From: Novosphingobium lindaniclasticum LE124
GTDB lineage: Bacteria; Pseudomonadota; Alphaproteobacteria; Sphingomonadales; Sphingomonadaceae
DNA length: 64,000 bases
NCBI RefSeq assembly: GCF_000445125.1
Contig: NZ_ATHL01000019.1
Coordinates: 1-64,000, forward strand
Direction: 5' to 3'
The position numbers and the translations under genes are program-made. This document shows, piece by piece, positions 54,059 to 63,800 of this stretch. The notes beneath the pieces are model-generated. The model did no database searches. It was given only the letters and a program-made list of their open reading frames with translations, and was not told where the DNA came from. Position 1 is the first letter of the stretch. The number at the start of each line of letters is the position of its first letter.

Positions 54059-55626
54059 GGCTGGACTCCCTGAATCACCGTCTCGCTGAGCGCCTGCTCA
54101 CCACGCTTCAGGTATACCCTGAATTCGGGCGAAGGCACAGCCGATGGCTGCACGTCCAGCGTCACGCGCCAGCGACCTTCCTGCCCGGCCACCGGATAGG
54201 CGGCGGAATGCAGCAGGGCCTTGGCCGGGAGGTTCGTTGCCGCCGTCACGCCGCTGTCTCGGCCAAGCCCCTTGAGAGCCGGACCCTCGAAGTCGAACAC
54301 GAACTTGCGCGCTTCCTGCCCGGTAGGCGTATCGCCCGGCCGCCCGGCCCGGCCCTGCCAGCTGTCGACGCAGCGCGCCGCCGTGCCGGTGGATGGGTCC
54401 TGAGAGGTCCAGGTCAGGCGATAGGCGAACTCTCGGCTCTGGCCCGCCTTCGCCGGCTGATCGGAAACCCAGAAGGCGGCGATATTGTCCTGCGTCTCGG
54501 CGTCCGTGGGCATGCGATAGAGCATGACCGTGCCCGCGCCCCAGTCGCCCTGCGGCTCGACCCAGAGCGATGGGCGGCGGTCGTAGAAGGCGCCGTCGTC
54601 CTGGTAGTGGTCGAAGGCCTGGTCACGCTGAAGCAGGCCGAAGCCCTTCACACGATCCGCCCGAAGCGCATTGGTGCGGTTCACGGCAGGGTTGGAAAGC
54701 GGCACCCAGATGCGCTCGCCGCTGCCGGACCAGAGCGCCAGACCGTCGGAATCGTGGATTTCCGGGCGCCAGTCGCCCCGTTTGGCGGAGTCGGACTGGT
54801 CGTACCAGAACATGCTGGTGATCGGCGCGGCGCCGAGACGCTCGATATCGCGGCGGAAGAACAGCGCCGCGCGCACGTCCTGCGTGACCCCAACAGCGGC
54901 CTTCCGGCAGTCGAAGGCATAGGCGCCCGTTACGCTCGGCCCTTCGAGCAAGGCGTGGATGCGGATATGATCGGCAGCGAGATTCTCGATCCAGAATTCA
55001 GTGAAGGCGGGGAATTCTTCCGCCTTGGACAGCGCGGTGTCGATGGCGATGCCCCGCGCCGAAAGCCCATACTGGTCGCGTGAACCGGAAGCACGGAAGT
55101 AGGAAGCACCGAGATAGGCCATCCAGTCCGAACGCTGATCGGCGGTCATGACCCGGAAGCCCGCCGGATCGCCCTGCTTGCCGCCCACGAACAGCCCGCG
55201 CGCATCGATCAGTTCCCGCGCCGCCCCGTTCTCCACGAGGTGGAGCTTCACGGCATGGGGCGACGTGCCCCGGGTCGTCGGGAACAGGCGGACGTTGCCG
55301 CCCAGGGCCTGCGCCTGGCCATATGTCAGACGTCCCGCCGCGTCGAAATCGGCAGCGGCATGCGGCGACGTCGTCGGCGCGGTCCAGGGACGGCCCGCAA
55401 GCTCGCGCGCCTGCTGGACCAGCGTGTCCCAGGAAAACGGCCGGGGGGCGGCAAATTTCGGTTGGACGGCCGCCTCTGTCACGCGCGGGAACGCGGCAAG
55501 GCCGGCTACAAGAGCCAGAAGGCCTGAAAACTCACGCCGGGCAAGCGATCGCTGCGAGACGGGGAGATCAGCCTCGGCAATCGGCCCCGCTTCCGGGCTG
55601 GCGCCCCTCATGTTCGTTCGGTTCAT
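54055..55626 (-). CDS. opgG: Glucan biosynthesis protein OpgG/OpgD
   Basis: The roughly 523-residue product is a periplasmic MdoG/OpgD family protein needed for glucan branching or release. A twin-arginine signal is visible (SLARREFSGLLALVAGLAAF, Arg pair near residue 30), as in OpgD, so export by Tat is likely. The MdoG domain covers about 55-520, with FSWDTLVQQARELAGRPW, TSMFWYDQSD and EPQGDWGAGTVMLYR. Three or four in-frame Met codons compete as starts and none has a clear ribosome-binding site; I took 55626. It overlaps opgH. Confidence 0.88.
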   Translation of the reverse strand: MNRTNMRGASPEAGPIAEADLPVSQRSLARREFSGLLALVAGLAAFPRVTEAAVQPKFAAPRPFSWDTLVQQARELAGRPWTAPTTSPHAAADFDAAGRLTYGQAQALGGNVRLFPTTRGTSPHAVKLHLVENGAARELIDARGLFVGGKQGDPAGFRVMTADQRSDWMAYLGASYFRASGSRDQYGLSARGIAIDTALSKAEEFPAFTEFWIENLAADHIRIHALLEGPSVTGAYAFDCRKAAVGVTQDVRAALFFRRDIERLGAAPITSMFWYDQSDSAKRGDWRPEIHDSDGLALWSGSGERIWVPLSNPAVNRTNALRADRVKGFGLLQRDQAFDHYQDDGAFYDRRPSLWVEPQGDWGAGTVMLYRMPTDAETQDNIAAFWVSDQPAKAGQSREFAYRLTWTSQDPSTGTAARCVDSWQGRAGRPGDTPTGQEARKFVFDFEGPALKGLGRDSGVTAATNLPAKALLHSAAYPVAGQEGRWRVTLDVQPSAVPSPEFRVYLKRGEQALSETVIQGVQP

Positions 55627-55706
55627 GCGGTCAATACGCATAGACGAAACCAAAGTTTCGTTGCGCCTGAAGGGTCCTTCTATGGGCGGGCGCGATCACA
55701 GCGCCG

Positions 55707-56882
55707 TTAGCGAGAGGGCGGGTTGCGCCATCCGATGATCACTTCGTCACCGGGCTTGAGGTCGTTGGCGAAAACTTCGGTTCGTTTACCGTCGCCTGCG
55801 CCCGTCGAGACATAGACGCGGCGCGGCTCCCCGTCCGGCGAAACGAGATAAATCCGTGCCCGGCTGCGATCAGCCGAGTTCTCCGGATCGAAGGTGAGCG
55901 CCCCGTCCGGCACCAGCATCACGCCCTTGCGTGCCGGCAGCGCGATCTCGACCGTTGCAGCCATGCCTGGTCGCACCGTTTCGGGCGGGTTCTCCAGAGC
56001 AAAAGCCGCCCGGCGCGATCCCGGGGCATCGGCGCGATCCAGCAGGATCCGTGCGAGCGTGGCCTGCTGGACGGTGTCCGGCATGGCATCGAGCCGCACC
56101 CGGGCCACGGTGCCGGCGGCAATCTGGGCATTGCCCGCCTTGGCAAGGGGAACCTCGATCTCGAGCGTCTCGTCGCTGGCGGCCAGCGTGAACAGCCGCA
56201 TTCCGGCGCGGACCCGCTGGCCGGTGCTGATATTGCGATCCACCACGAAGCCGGTGAAAGGTGCGCGCACCACAGCGGCGGCCAGTTTCTCGCTATCGGC
56301 CTTGAGGCGGCTGCGCTCCGCCGAAATGCGCGCCTGTGCCGCAGCCACTTCGCGGGTCGCGCGCGCGACCGCGCTGCGGGCGCTCTCCAGTTCGTTGATC
56401 GCCGGAACCCGGTGCCCCGAACGCCGCCAGACATCCTCGAACCGACCGAGCTTCGCTGCCGCCTCGTCCCGGGCGGCGCGCGCGGCGGCGAGGTCGGCTT
56501 CGGCGGCCGCGACCAGCGAGCGGTCGGCCGCGAGCGTGCTGCGCAGCGGCTCCGCGTCGATGGTGGCGAGCACCTGCCCTTCCTCCACGCGCCCGCCCGC
56601 AGGGACGCCTTCCGCAGTGACGGTGCCGTCCAGCGTCGCCGCCAAGGCGACTTCGCCGCTGCCGTGGATCGTCCCCTGCTCAGAGATCAGCGGCACCACG
56701 TCGCCGCGCTCGACCAGGGCGGTGTAGTAAGGCGAATCCGTTCCGGTCAGGAACCGGACCAGCAGCATCACCGAAGCGACCGCCGCCAGCGCCAGCAGCG
56801 CCACGGTGAGGAAATGCCCCCGCCCCCGCCTTCTGCCGGCGCCCAGAAATGTATCGAGTTCCCCCGATTCGGCGTTAGTCAC
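55707..56882 (-). CDS. Membrane fusion protein (HlyD/MacA-like efflux adaptor)
   Basis: The 391-residue product is a periplasmic adaptor with an N-terminal membrane segment (about 25-45, FLTVALLALAAVASVMLLV). The biotinyl-lipoyl hairpin is formed by VVPLISEQGTIHGSGEVALAA and VVRAPFTGFVVDRNISTGQRV, joined by a long alpha-helical coiled coil (about 110-200). Beta-barrel and C-terminal parts follow (MLVPDGALTF, FANDLKPGDEVIIG). Such adaptors link an inner-membrane pump to an outer-membrane channel. The start GTG lies inside the end of the outer-membrane factor gene (8-base overlap). No pump gene is adjacent; opgG follows 80 bp later. Confidence 0.9.
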   Translation of the reverse strand: MTNAESGELDTFLGAGRRRGRGHFLTVALLALAAVASVMLLVRFLTGTDSPYYTALVERGDVVPLISEQGTIHGSGEVALAATLDGTVTAEGVPAGGRVEEGQVLATIDAEPLRSTLAADRSLVAAAEADLAAARAARDEAAAKLGRFEDVWRRSGHRVPAINELESARSAVARATREVAAAQARISAERSRLKADSEKLAAAVVRAPFTGFVVDRNISTGQRVRAGMRLFTLAASDETLEIEVPLAKAGNAQIAAGTVARVRLDAMPDTVQQATLARILLDRADAPGSRRAAFALENPPETVRPGMAATVEIALPARKGVMLVPDGALTFDPENSADRSRARIYLVSPDGEPRRVYVSTGAGDGKRTEVFANDLKPGDEVIIGWRNPPSR

Positions 56883-58140
56883 AGGTCGCTGTCCCCACCG
56901 GCGGATCGAGATCGGCGGCGGACCAGCCGAAGCCTTCCTGCTTGTGCAGGCGAATGACCGTCGCCGCACGGTCCGCCTTCAGGCCGACACGCGCTTCCTC
57001 GGCCGCCAGCGCCGCCGCTTCAGTCACGTAGAGCGTCGCGAAATCCCCGAAACCGGCCCTGTAGGCCGAACGCGCATCGGTGACGGCCCGCTTGGCCTGG
57101 GCCGCCGTCTCGGCCAACGCAGCCTCGCGCTTGTCGAAAGCTGCAAGCGCCACGCGGGTAGAGGCGATTTCCGCGCGCGCGCCCTCTTCCGCCTTGGCCA
57201 GCTTCTGCAAGGCGTCCCGCAGAGCCTGCGGCGTGGCCGGGTCTTCAGGCGCACCGATCGCGGCATCCAGTTGCTCCTGCGTCACTTTCTCGTGCGCGAG
57301 GCTGGCTTCGAGGCGACTGCGCAAGGCGAGAAGGTCTGCCCGGTGCAAAGAAGCGCCGCGGGCCTCGGACGGCGGCGATGCCGGGGCCGCGAAGGTCGGG
57401 ATATCGGCCTTGTCTCCCAGCGCCGTGAGCAGGTCGGTGTCGGTCATGCCCGTCAGCGCCGAAAGCCTGCCGCGCGCCTCGTCGTAGCGGGCACGGGTAG
57501 CGGCAACATCGGTATCGGCCACGCCCGCCATGCTGTTGCCCAGCCCGCCATCGATCGCCGTGACAAGACCGGCCTGGCGGCGGAACTCGGCGATCACGGC
57601 ATTGTCGCGGAACTGGTCGAGCCGCTCGGTCCGCAGCATCAGGATCTGCTGGAGGCGGCGCACCTGGACATAGGCCAGCGCCACCTCGGTCGCGCGGTCG
57701 GCACGGGCCTGTGCGTAGGCATAGGCCCAGGCCATGCGCGCCGCGTCACGCTCCGGCGCCTCATCCTTGCCGACCAAGGCACGGACTTTGCCCGAGAGCC
57801 GGCGCGAGGCGGATGCGTCGGTTTCTTCCTGCTCGCGAAGCCGAGCAGCGCGGCAGGCGAGGTCGTTATCTGCCGCAAGGCCGCGCTCGATAAGATTGGC
57901 GAGCAGCGGATCGCCCGCCGCCCTCCACCAGTCGCCGTCCTGCGGAGCTTCCACCGGCGGCGCGATCGTCAGGGCAGCATGGGTCTCGGGCGCCTTGGAC
58001 GTAGCGCACCCGGCAAGCGCCAGGCTCAGCCCAACGCCGAGCGCCGACACAAAGGGGCCGCGTGCGCGGCGGATGACAACAGGATTTCGCACAAGGGCTG
58101 CGATAGCAGCAAAGCGCGCGGAGGCAATCATGCTGCGCAT
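56875..58140 (-). CDS. Outer-membrane efflux factor, TolC/NodT-like lipoprotein
   Basis: The 421-residue product has a basic start and long hydrophobic signal ending in a lipobox LALAGC (Cys near residue 44), then two long alpha-helical repeats typical of TolC-type channels (about 100-250 and 280-410, ending ATLYVTEAAALAAEEARVGLKADRAATVIRLHKQEG). It should form the outer-membrane exit duct for the adaptor encoded next. It is somewhat shorter than typical NodT proteins (about 450-480). Start: ATG at 58140; another Met 3 codons later is possible. Repeat copy 5 lies upstream, belonging to pobA. Confidence 0.85.
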   Translation of the reverse strand: MRSMIASARFAAIAALVRNPVVIRRARGPFVSALGVGLSLALAGCATSKAPETHAALTIAPPVEAPQDGDWWRAAGDPLLANLIERGLAADNDLACRAARLREQEETDASASRRLSGKVRALVGKDEAPERDAARMAWAYAYAQARADRATEVALAYVQVRRLQQILMLRTERLDQFRDNAVIAEFRRQAGLVTAIDGGLGNSMAGVADTDVAATRARYDEARGRLSALTGMTDTDLLTALGDKADIPTFAAPASPPSEARGASLHRADLLALRSRLEASLAHEKVTQEQLDAAIGAPEDPATPQALRDALQKLAKAEEGARAEIASTRVALAAFDKREAALAETAAQAKRAVTDARSAYRAGFGDFATLYVTEAAALAAEEARVGLKADRAATVIRLHKQEGFGWSAADLDPPVGTATCD

Positions 58141-58319
58141 GCGAAGACCCCAAGTTCTTGCCTCGGAGGCGAAAAAGCCGCTCTGCAGCCGTTTAAAGGG
58201 ACATCCGGTAGCGATCGCCGGCTTTCCGATCCATGTCGCATCGTCCCCTCGCTGCAATTTGCTCGGAGCCGAAACGCATAGGTAAGTGAAGGGTTGTCGA
58301 AGGGCGCAGAAAAGAAAAG
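58141..58319. other. Upstream region of the efflux-factor gene
   Basis: 179 bp between the outer-membrane factor start and repeat copy 5. No gene is seen. It should carry the promoter for the tolC-hlyD-opgG-opgH run, but no convincing -35/-10 pair was found by eye. Confidence 0.4.
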
Positions 58320-58503
58320 ACGCAGGGGGATCACCCCTGCGTCCCGTTACTATCTGCGATGCGCCCTTCTCTTTAGGGCATGCGCCCGGGGCTGCCTTGG
58401 GAGACGTATCGGCTTCGGCGAAAGGAGGCACGGCGGATAGGCGGCGCACGACTTCTGCATTTCGAGGGTACGGGGGATCATCCCCCGGAACTTCCTCTTT
58501 TCC
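58320..58503 (-). repeat. Dispersed 3'-UTR-type repeat element, copy 5
   Basis: Begins 15 bp past the pobA stop (minus strand) with the CGGGGG/CCCCCG hairpin (58470-58488). The core is more diverged, and the terminal hairpin ACGCAGGGG/CCCCTGCGT (58320-58342, two extra base pairs) is followed by CTTTTCTTTTC. This is the only copy not between convergent genes: the next gene to the left is on the same strand as pobA. That ties the element to the gene it follows. Confidence 0.83.
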
Positions 58504-59673
58504 TTAGACGGGCAGACCGACGTAATTCTCGGCGATGACCCGCCGCGCATGTTCGCTCGACGCGATGTAGTCGAGTTCCGCAAGCTGCATCCGGCGCTCG
58601 AACGGTCCGTCCTCGGGGAAGCGGTGCATGAGCTTCGTCAGCGACCAGCTGAAGCGCTCCGCAGCCCATACGCGGCGCAGGGCCTTGCTCGAATAGGCGG
58701 GAATGGCGTCGTTGTCGGCCTTCCTGAAGAAAGCCGTCAGCGCTTCGTGCGCGTAGTGAACGTCGCTGGCGGCAAGGTTGAGGCCCTTGGCGCCGGTCGG
58801 CGGGACGATGTGTGCGGCGTCGCCGCAGAGCAGCAGGCTGCCGTGGCGCATCGGTTCGAAGACGAAGGAGCGCAGCGGCGCGATCGACTTCTCGATGGAA
58901 GGCCCGCGCGTGATATGCGCGGCGGCGTCGGGACCGAGGCGGATCGAGAGTTCGTCCCAGATGCGGTCGTCGCTCCAGTCTTCCAGCTTCTCGGTCAGCG
59001 CCACGTCGATGTAGTAGCGGCTGCGCGTTTGGCTGCGCTGTGAGGCGAGCGCGAAGCCGCGTTCGTGGTGCGCGTAGATCAGTTCGTGGTTGCAGGGCGG
59101 CACGTCCGCCAGGATGCCCAGCCAGCCGAAGGGATAGACGCGCTCGAAAGTCTGGCCGACGCTGGCCGGGATCGCCTGACGCGAGGGGCCGTGAAAACCG
59201 TCGCACCCGACGATGAAGCGCGCGTCGATGCGGTGCTCGGCGCCGTCCTTTGTATAGGTGATGTAGGGCGCGTTGCTTTCGATGTCGTGAAGAGCGACGT
59301 CGGCGGCCTGATAGATCACTTCCAGGTCGCGTTCCTCGCTCGCTTCCATCAGGTCGCGGGTGAGTTCGGTCTGGCCGTAGACCATGACCTGCTTGCCGGT
59401 CAGCGCCTTGATGTCGATGCGGATCAGGCGCTCGCCGTCGGCCAGGTTGAAGCCGTCGTGCGGCAGGCCTTCCTGCTTCATGCGGGCATCGAGGCCAAGG
59501 CGCTCCATCATCGCCACGGTGCCCTGCTGCAGCACGCCCGCGCGGATGCGCGACAGGACATATTCACCGGTCTGGCGCTCGACGACGACGCAGTCGATAC
59601 CCTCGGCCCGCAACAGGTGCCCGAGGAGGAGGCCGGCGGGACCGGCACCGATGATGGCTACTTGCTTGCGCAT
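58504..59673 (-). CDS. pobA: 4-hydroxybenzoate 3-monooxygenase
   Basis: The 389-residue product is the FAD enzyme that hydroxylates 4-hydroxybenzoate to protocatechuate using NAD(P)H. FAD motifs are VAIIGAGPAGLLLG (near 5-18) and LLCGDAAHIVPPTGAKGLN (near 282-300); RIRAGVLQQGTVAMM (near 42-56) and the DGFHGPSR segment are typical of PobA. Length equals that of the Pseudomonas enzyme (about 394). It supplies protocatechuate to the 4,5-cleavage route represented by ligI/ligK 10 kb away. A divergent AraC-type gene probably regulates it. Repeat copy 5 follows. Confidence 0.96.
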   Translation of the reverse strand: MRKQVAIIGAGPAGLLLGHLLRAEGIDCVVVERQTGEYVLSRIRAGVLQQGTVAMMERLGLDARMKQEGLPHDGFNLADGERLIRIDIKALTGKQVMVYGQTELTRDLMEASEERDLEVIYQAADVALHDIESNAPYITYTKDGAEHRIDARFIVGCDGFHGPSRQAIPASVGQTFERVYPFGWLGILADVPPCNHELIYAHHERGFALASQRSQTRSRYYIDVALTEKLEDWSDDRIWDELSIRLGPDAAAHITRGPSIEKSIAPLRSFVFEPMRHGSLLLCGDAAHIVPPTGAKGLNLAASDVHYAHEALTAFFRKADNDAIPAYSSKALRRVWAAERFSWSLTKLMHRFPEDGPFERRMQLAELDYIASSEHARRVIAENYVGLPV

Positions 59674-59827
59674 GTTCGCATTCTCCCAATTCCAAAGCTG
59701 CGGGCTCGCTCTTCGACCTTCTGGCCGACTTGACCGAGGAGCCTCGCTACGACCCCGGGATTGACAGGCCGCGTGGTCTGACGGAATGCACCGGACGGCC
59801 ATTCTTCCGGTACTTTCGAGACATGCC

Positions 59828-60691
59828 ATGACACTTGCCCGGCCCGTTCCATCTTATGTCCTCTATGGCGAGGATATTCCCGAAAGCTCTGCGGAATTCG
59901 GGCATATCGAGACGATCGCCGCGCGAAGTTCCCTGCACGACTGGGAAATCGCACCGCATCGCCATGTCCGGGGCGTGCAGGTCATGCTGGTATCGAAGGG
60001 ACAGGTGACGCTCACCATCGACGATACCACCGAGACGCTCGAAGCGCCCTGTCACATCGTGGTCCCGGCCGGCAGCATTCACGGCTTCCGCTTCCAGCCG
60101 GAGACCCTGGGCTATGTGCTGATGCTCAGCAGCGGTTTCGCGGAGCGGCGGAGCAGCCCCGGCGATCCGCTGCTCCACGCCGCAACCTACGGCCGCTTCG
60201 CAACGACACCGTCGGAGATCCTCGGGCGGATTGAATTTCTCTGCGCCGAAATGCTCGCTGTACCGCAGGACTGGCGGCGACCGAACGCGCTGTTCCTGTC
60301 CATGGCAGAGGCGCTGCTGCGTTCGCTGCTGCCGGAGGAACAGGCCGCCGACGAAGGCAGCGGCGACCACCGCATCTCGCACCTGCGCCACCTGGTGGAA
60401 CTGCACTTTCGCGACCAGTTGCCGGTCGGCTGGTATGCCGAGCGGCTGGGCATGACCGCGCGCACGCTCTCTCGGCTATGCCGTGCGAAGCTGGGCTGCT
60501 CGCCGCAGGAACTGCTCCACGCCCGGCTGGCGCTTGAGGCGCAGCGACTGCTCTGCTTCGCGAACGCCAGCGTGGTGCAGGTTTCGAACGAACTGGGCTT
60601 TTCGGACCCCTCGTATTTCTCGCGGTTTTACCTGCGGATGACGGGGCATCGGCCGCATCTGGACAAGTCCACGCATGCGCATGGGGAGTGA
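59828..60691 (+). CDS. pobR: AraC-family regulator, probable PobR
   Basis: The 287-residue product has an N-terminal cupin-like effector domain (about 25-120: HRHVRGVQVMLVSKGQVTL, GSIHGFRF) and a C-terminal pair of helix-turn-helix motifs (about 185-280: YAERLGMTARTLSRLCRAKLG and VVQVSNELGFSDPSYFSRFYLRMTG). Its position divergent from pobA, 155 bp apart, and resemblance to AraC-type PobR regulators suggest that it activates pobA with 4-hydroxybenzoate. The start at 59828 (MTLARPVPS) was preferred to a Met 14 residues earlier; this is uncertain. Repeat copy 6 follows. Confidence 0.82.
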   Translation: MTLARPVPSYVLYGEDIPESSAEFGHIETIAARSSLHDWEIAPHRHVRGVQVMLVSKGQVTLTIDDTTETLEAPCHIVVPAGSIHGFRFQPETLGYVLMLSSGFAERRSSPGDPLLHAATYGRFATTPSEILGRIEFLCAEMLAVPQDWRRPNALFLSMAEALLRSLLPEEQAADEGSGDHRISHLRHLVELHFRDQLPVGWYAERLGMTARTLSRLCRAKLGCSPQELLHARLALEAQRLLCFANASVVQVSNELGFSDPSYFSRFYLRMTGHRPHLDKSTHAHGE

Positions 60692-60706
60692 AGGGGGACG
60701 GGAAAA

Positions 60707-60889
60707 GCAGGGGATCATAGACCCCCTGCACCCCCATAACTGTCGATGACCCGCCCTGCACTATCCCTTGGCGCGCCCCTTGCGTCGGGAGACATAATGG
60801 CTGCGCCGCAGGGAGCGCACTGCCGATAGGTCGCGCGCAAGGTCGACATTCCGAGGGCCTGGGGGATCATCCCCCAGGAGTTCCTCTTC
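60707..60889 (-). repeat. Dispersed 3'-UTR-type repeat element, copy 6
   Basis: Starts 12 bp past the stop of the glycosidase gene (minus strand) with the CTGGGGG/CCCCCAG hairpin (60859-60877). It has the complete core with TGCGCC-GCAG-GGAGCGCA (plus-strand reading) and ends in a GCAGGGG/CCCCTGC hairpin (60707-60729) followed by CTTTTCCC. It fills the gap to the convergent pobR gene. Confidence 0.86.
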
Positions 60890-63800
60890 TTACTTCTCCA
60901 GAACAACCGGCCCGATCAGACCCGAAGGCCGAAGCGGCGCATCCGCCCGATAGGTCGGCATCGCCGTCCAGGTGATTGGCTTGGCACCAGGCTGCGCGTC
61001 ACCCACCAGGCGATTGACCCAGAGGTTCGCCACCTTCACCTCGATAGTGTTCGCGCCGCTCTTCACGGCCTTGCCGATGTCGACCCGATAAGGCGCGTGC
61101 CACGCCGCACCTACCGGCTTGCCGTTCACCGTGACTTCCGCCAGATCGCCCACCTGCCCGAGATCGAGCCAGAGCGACTGCCCGGCCCTCGCGCCCTTGG
61201 GCAGAGTGAAGCTGCGTGAATAGGTCGCCTCGCCGGAGAAGTATTTCACGCCCGCATCCGCGTTCCGCTCCAGCGGCGCCAGCTTCGCCATCTCGATCGA
61301 AGCGGGAGCGCCTCGGTCGGCCTGGAACCGCACTGTCCAGCCATCGTCGAGCGAAGCCAGCGTCTGCACCGACTTCGCGGGCAGCGTCAGGCTCTGCTTC
61401 GTAGTGGCCTTGCGAAACACCACGAAGACCGCATCGCCTTCGACCAGCGAGAGCGGCACGATGGTCTGGCCGTTTTCGATGCGGTAGCTTACCGGCTCGC
61501 TGGTTCCGGTTTCGGGGTGCCAGAGTTCCGGCACCTTGCCGGTGACGCGGAAGCGCGCCTCGATGCTCTGCGGGCCTTGCGGGTTGGAGAGGTAGTAGAT
61601 TTCACCCTGCCCGTCGCGGCGGTGGACGAAGGGAATCTTCGCGCCCTGCTCCGCCCCGGCAAAGGCGAAGTCGGGAGCGACGCCGATGACCTTCAGCGCG
61701 CCTTCCACGTCCTTGCCCGCGATCACCCGCCCTTTTCCGACCGCTGCGTCACCGCTGCCCGACCAGAGCTTCGCCACAAGTGCCGACCATTCGCCGGCCT
61801 CTCCGTCCGACATGCTGGGCGTAGACACCGGCGCATCGCCGATCACCGTCGCTCCGCCTTCGACGAGCGCCGCCAGCTTCTTCAACGCGCCCAGCGTCAT
61901 GCGCTGCGAGGAACCGCCAAGATAGATCGCCTTATAGCGCGCGCCGCTGGGTGCCGCGACTTCGTTGCCGTCGTTGGAGAGCAGGCCGGTCAGGGCGTCG
62001 TAGCTAAGGAAATCGTATGCGTGCGATACCGGGGCATCGGCCACCGGCTTGTCGCCGTAGAGCCCGGTCAGCGGCGCTTCCTCGCCGTAGAAATAGGCCA
62101 CGTCCGCCACGTTCCGCCCCGTCTGGAGCAGCAGCGAGGAGCGCGCGATATAGTCCACCCAGGGCTTCGCCATTTCGCCCCAGCTTTCCATCCGATTGAA
62201 ATACTGGCCGAAGATGAAAAGCGAGAGGCCCGGCTTCTTGTCGTCCACCGGCACATGGACCGAAGTGTGCACCACCGGGCGGTTGACGCCGTTGACGAAC
62301 TCCATGTCGATGAAGCGCTTGAGATCCTTGGGCGCGAAAGCCCAGGGCGACATCGAGGCGGTCATCGATTCCGCCGCGACAAGGTTCTGCCCATAGAGAT
62401 GCGCGACCGAGGCCGCGCCCTTCATGTCGGCGATCAGCGTCTGGCGCGGGCCTTCCTCGCGGAAGGTCCACATGGCGGCCATCGGTATGTCCGTGTGGCT
62501 GCGCATGGTCATGTCGTCGCCCAGCATCGGGCGCTTGTCTTCCAGCGCCTCGCCATAGACCTTCAGGCCGTTCTCGTGCGCCACCTTGGCAACCGTGCCA
62601 TAGTGCTCGCTTGCCAGCAAGTCTGCCAGGGTGCGCCGATAGTCGTAGAGGAACTTGTCGGACTCCGCCCTTGTGCCGACCAGTACGCCGGTCAGCGTCG
62701 GCAGCCAGGGCCGCGCATCATAGCCGCGCAGGCGCTGGAACTGTTCCAGCATCTTCGGCGTCCAGTTCGCCTCGCCCACCTCGATCGAGTCGGTCAGCAG
62801 GGCGCGCACACCGCGCTGGCCGACCATGTCCGGTCCGGCGGCCTCCTTGTATAGGCCGATGTAGTGGTCGAGATAGCGCCGCACCGCATCGCCATCGAAC
62901 TTGTCCACCTCAAGCCCGGTCGCTTCGGGCGGCGCGGGGTGGTTGGTGGTGCCGAGCAGCGAATAACCCATGCGCAGCACCCGCCAGCGCTGGCCCTCGG
63001 GAAGCGCGGGAGCCTGCCAGTCGAGCGTTCCGTCGTCCCCGAGCTTGTCCGTCAGGTCAATCACGCTGGCCGGCGCGATGCCGGTGGCGCCATCCTTCGG
63101 CTCCTCCAGCGCATAGTAGTCGCGGCTCATCACGAAGCCGGCCTTGGTTTCGAAGCGATCGACTCTGGCGCCTGTATCAAGCGCGAAAGTGCCGACCACG
63201 AGCGGCTTCTTCGCCATCGCTGCGCCAACGCCGTCGAACAAGCCGTTCATGACGATGCCCGGCGCCGGGGAGCCCAGACCGCCATCGGGCTTGCGCGAAT
63301 TGAGCACCAGCCGGAAATGCGCGGCGGTGACGACGGGGAAGCTGACGGTGGTAGGCACCGCGCCGAGCGTCAGCGGAGCGATCTGCGTCCAGACCTTGCC
63401 GTCGGCGCTCGATTCCAGCACGGCGGTGAAGGCGGCACCAGCGAAAGGCACCACGACGCCCGGCACGAAGACCGTTGCAGAGGCGACCCTGGCGGGCTTG
63501 GCATATTCGAGCCGCAGGTTGGGGGCCTGGCCATCCTTGCGCGCCAGCGTCACGCCCTCGCCCAGGTCGCCGTCCGACAGTTTGCCAGGGGACAGCACAT
63601 TGCCAAGTCCATCGACCGCGCGCGCCGGCACGAGGGCGGGCTCTACCTGCTCGGGGAAGGCGAAGACGCCGACTTCGCCGTAATGCGAAGGTCCGGGAGG
63701 AGCCGGGTGACCGGAGATCATTTCCTCGATGGACAGCGGCGCGCCGAGCGTCTGGTAGGGCCCGGTCCTGGAGGGCGGGGCAGCCAGCTTCCCGGTCAGG

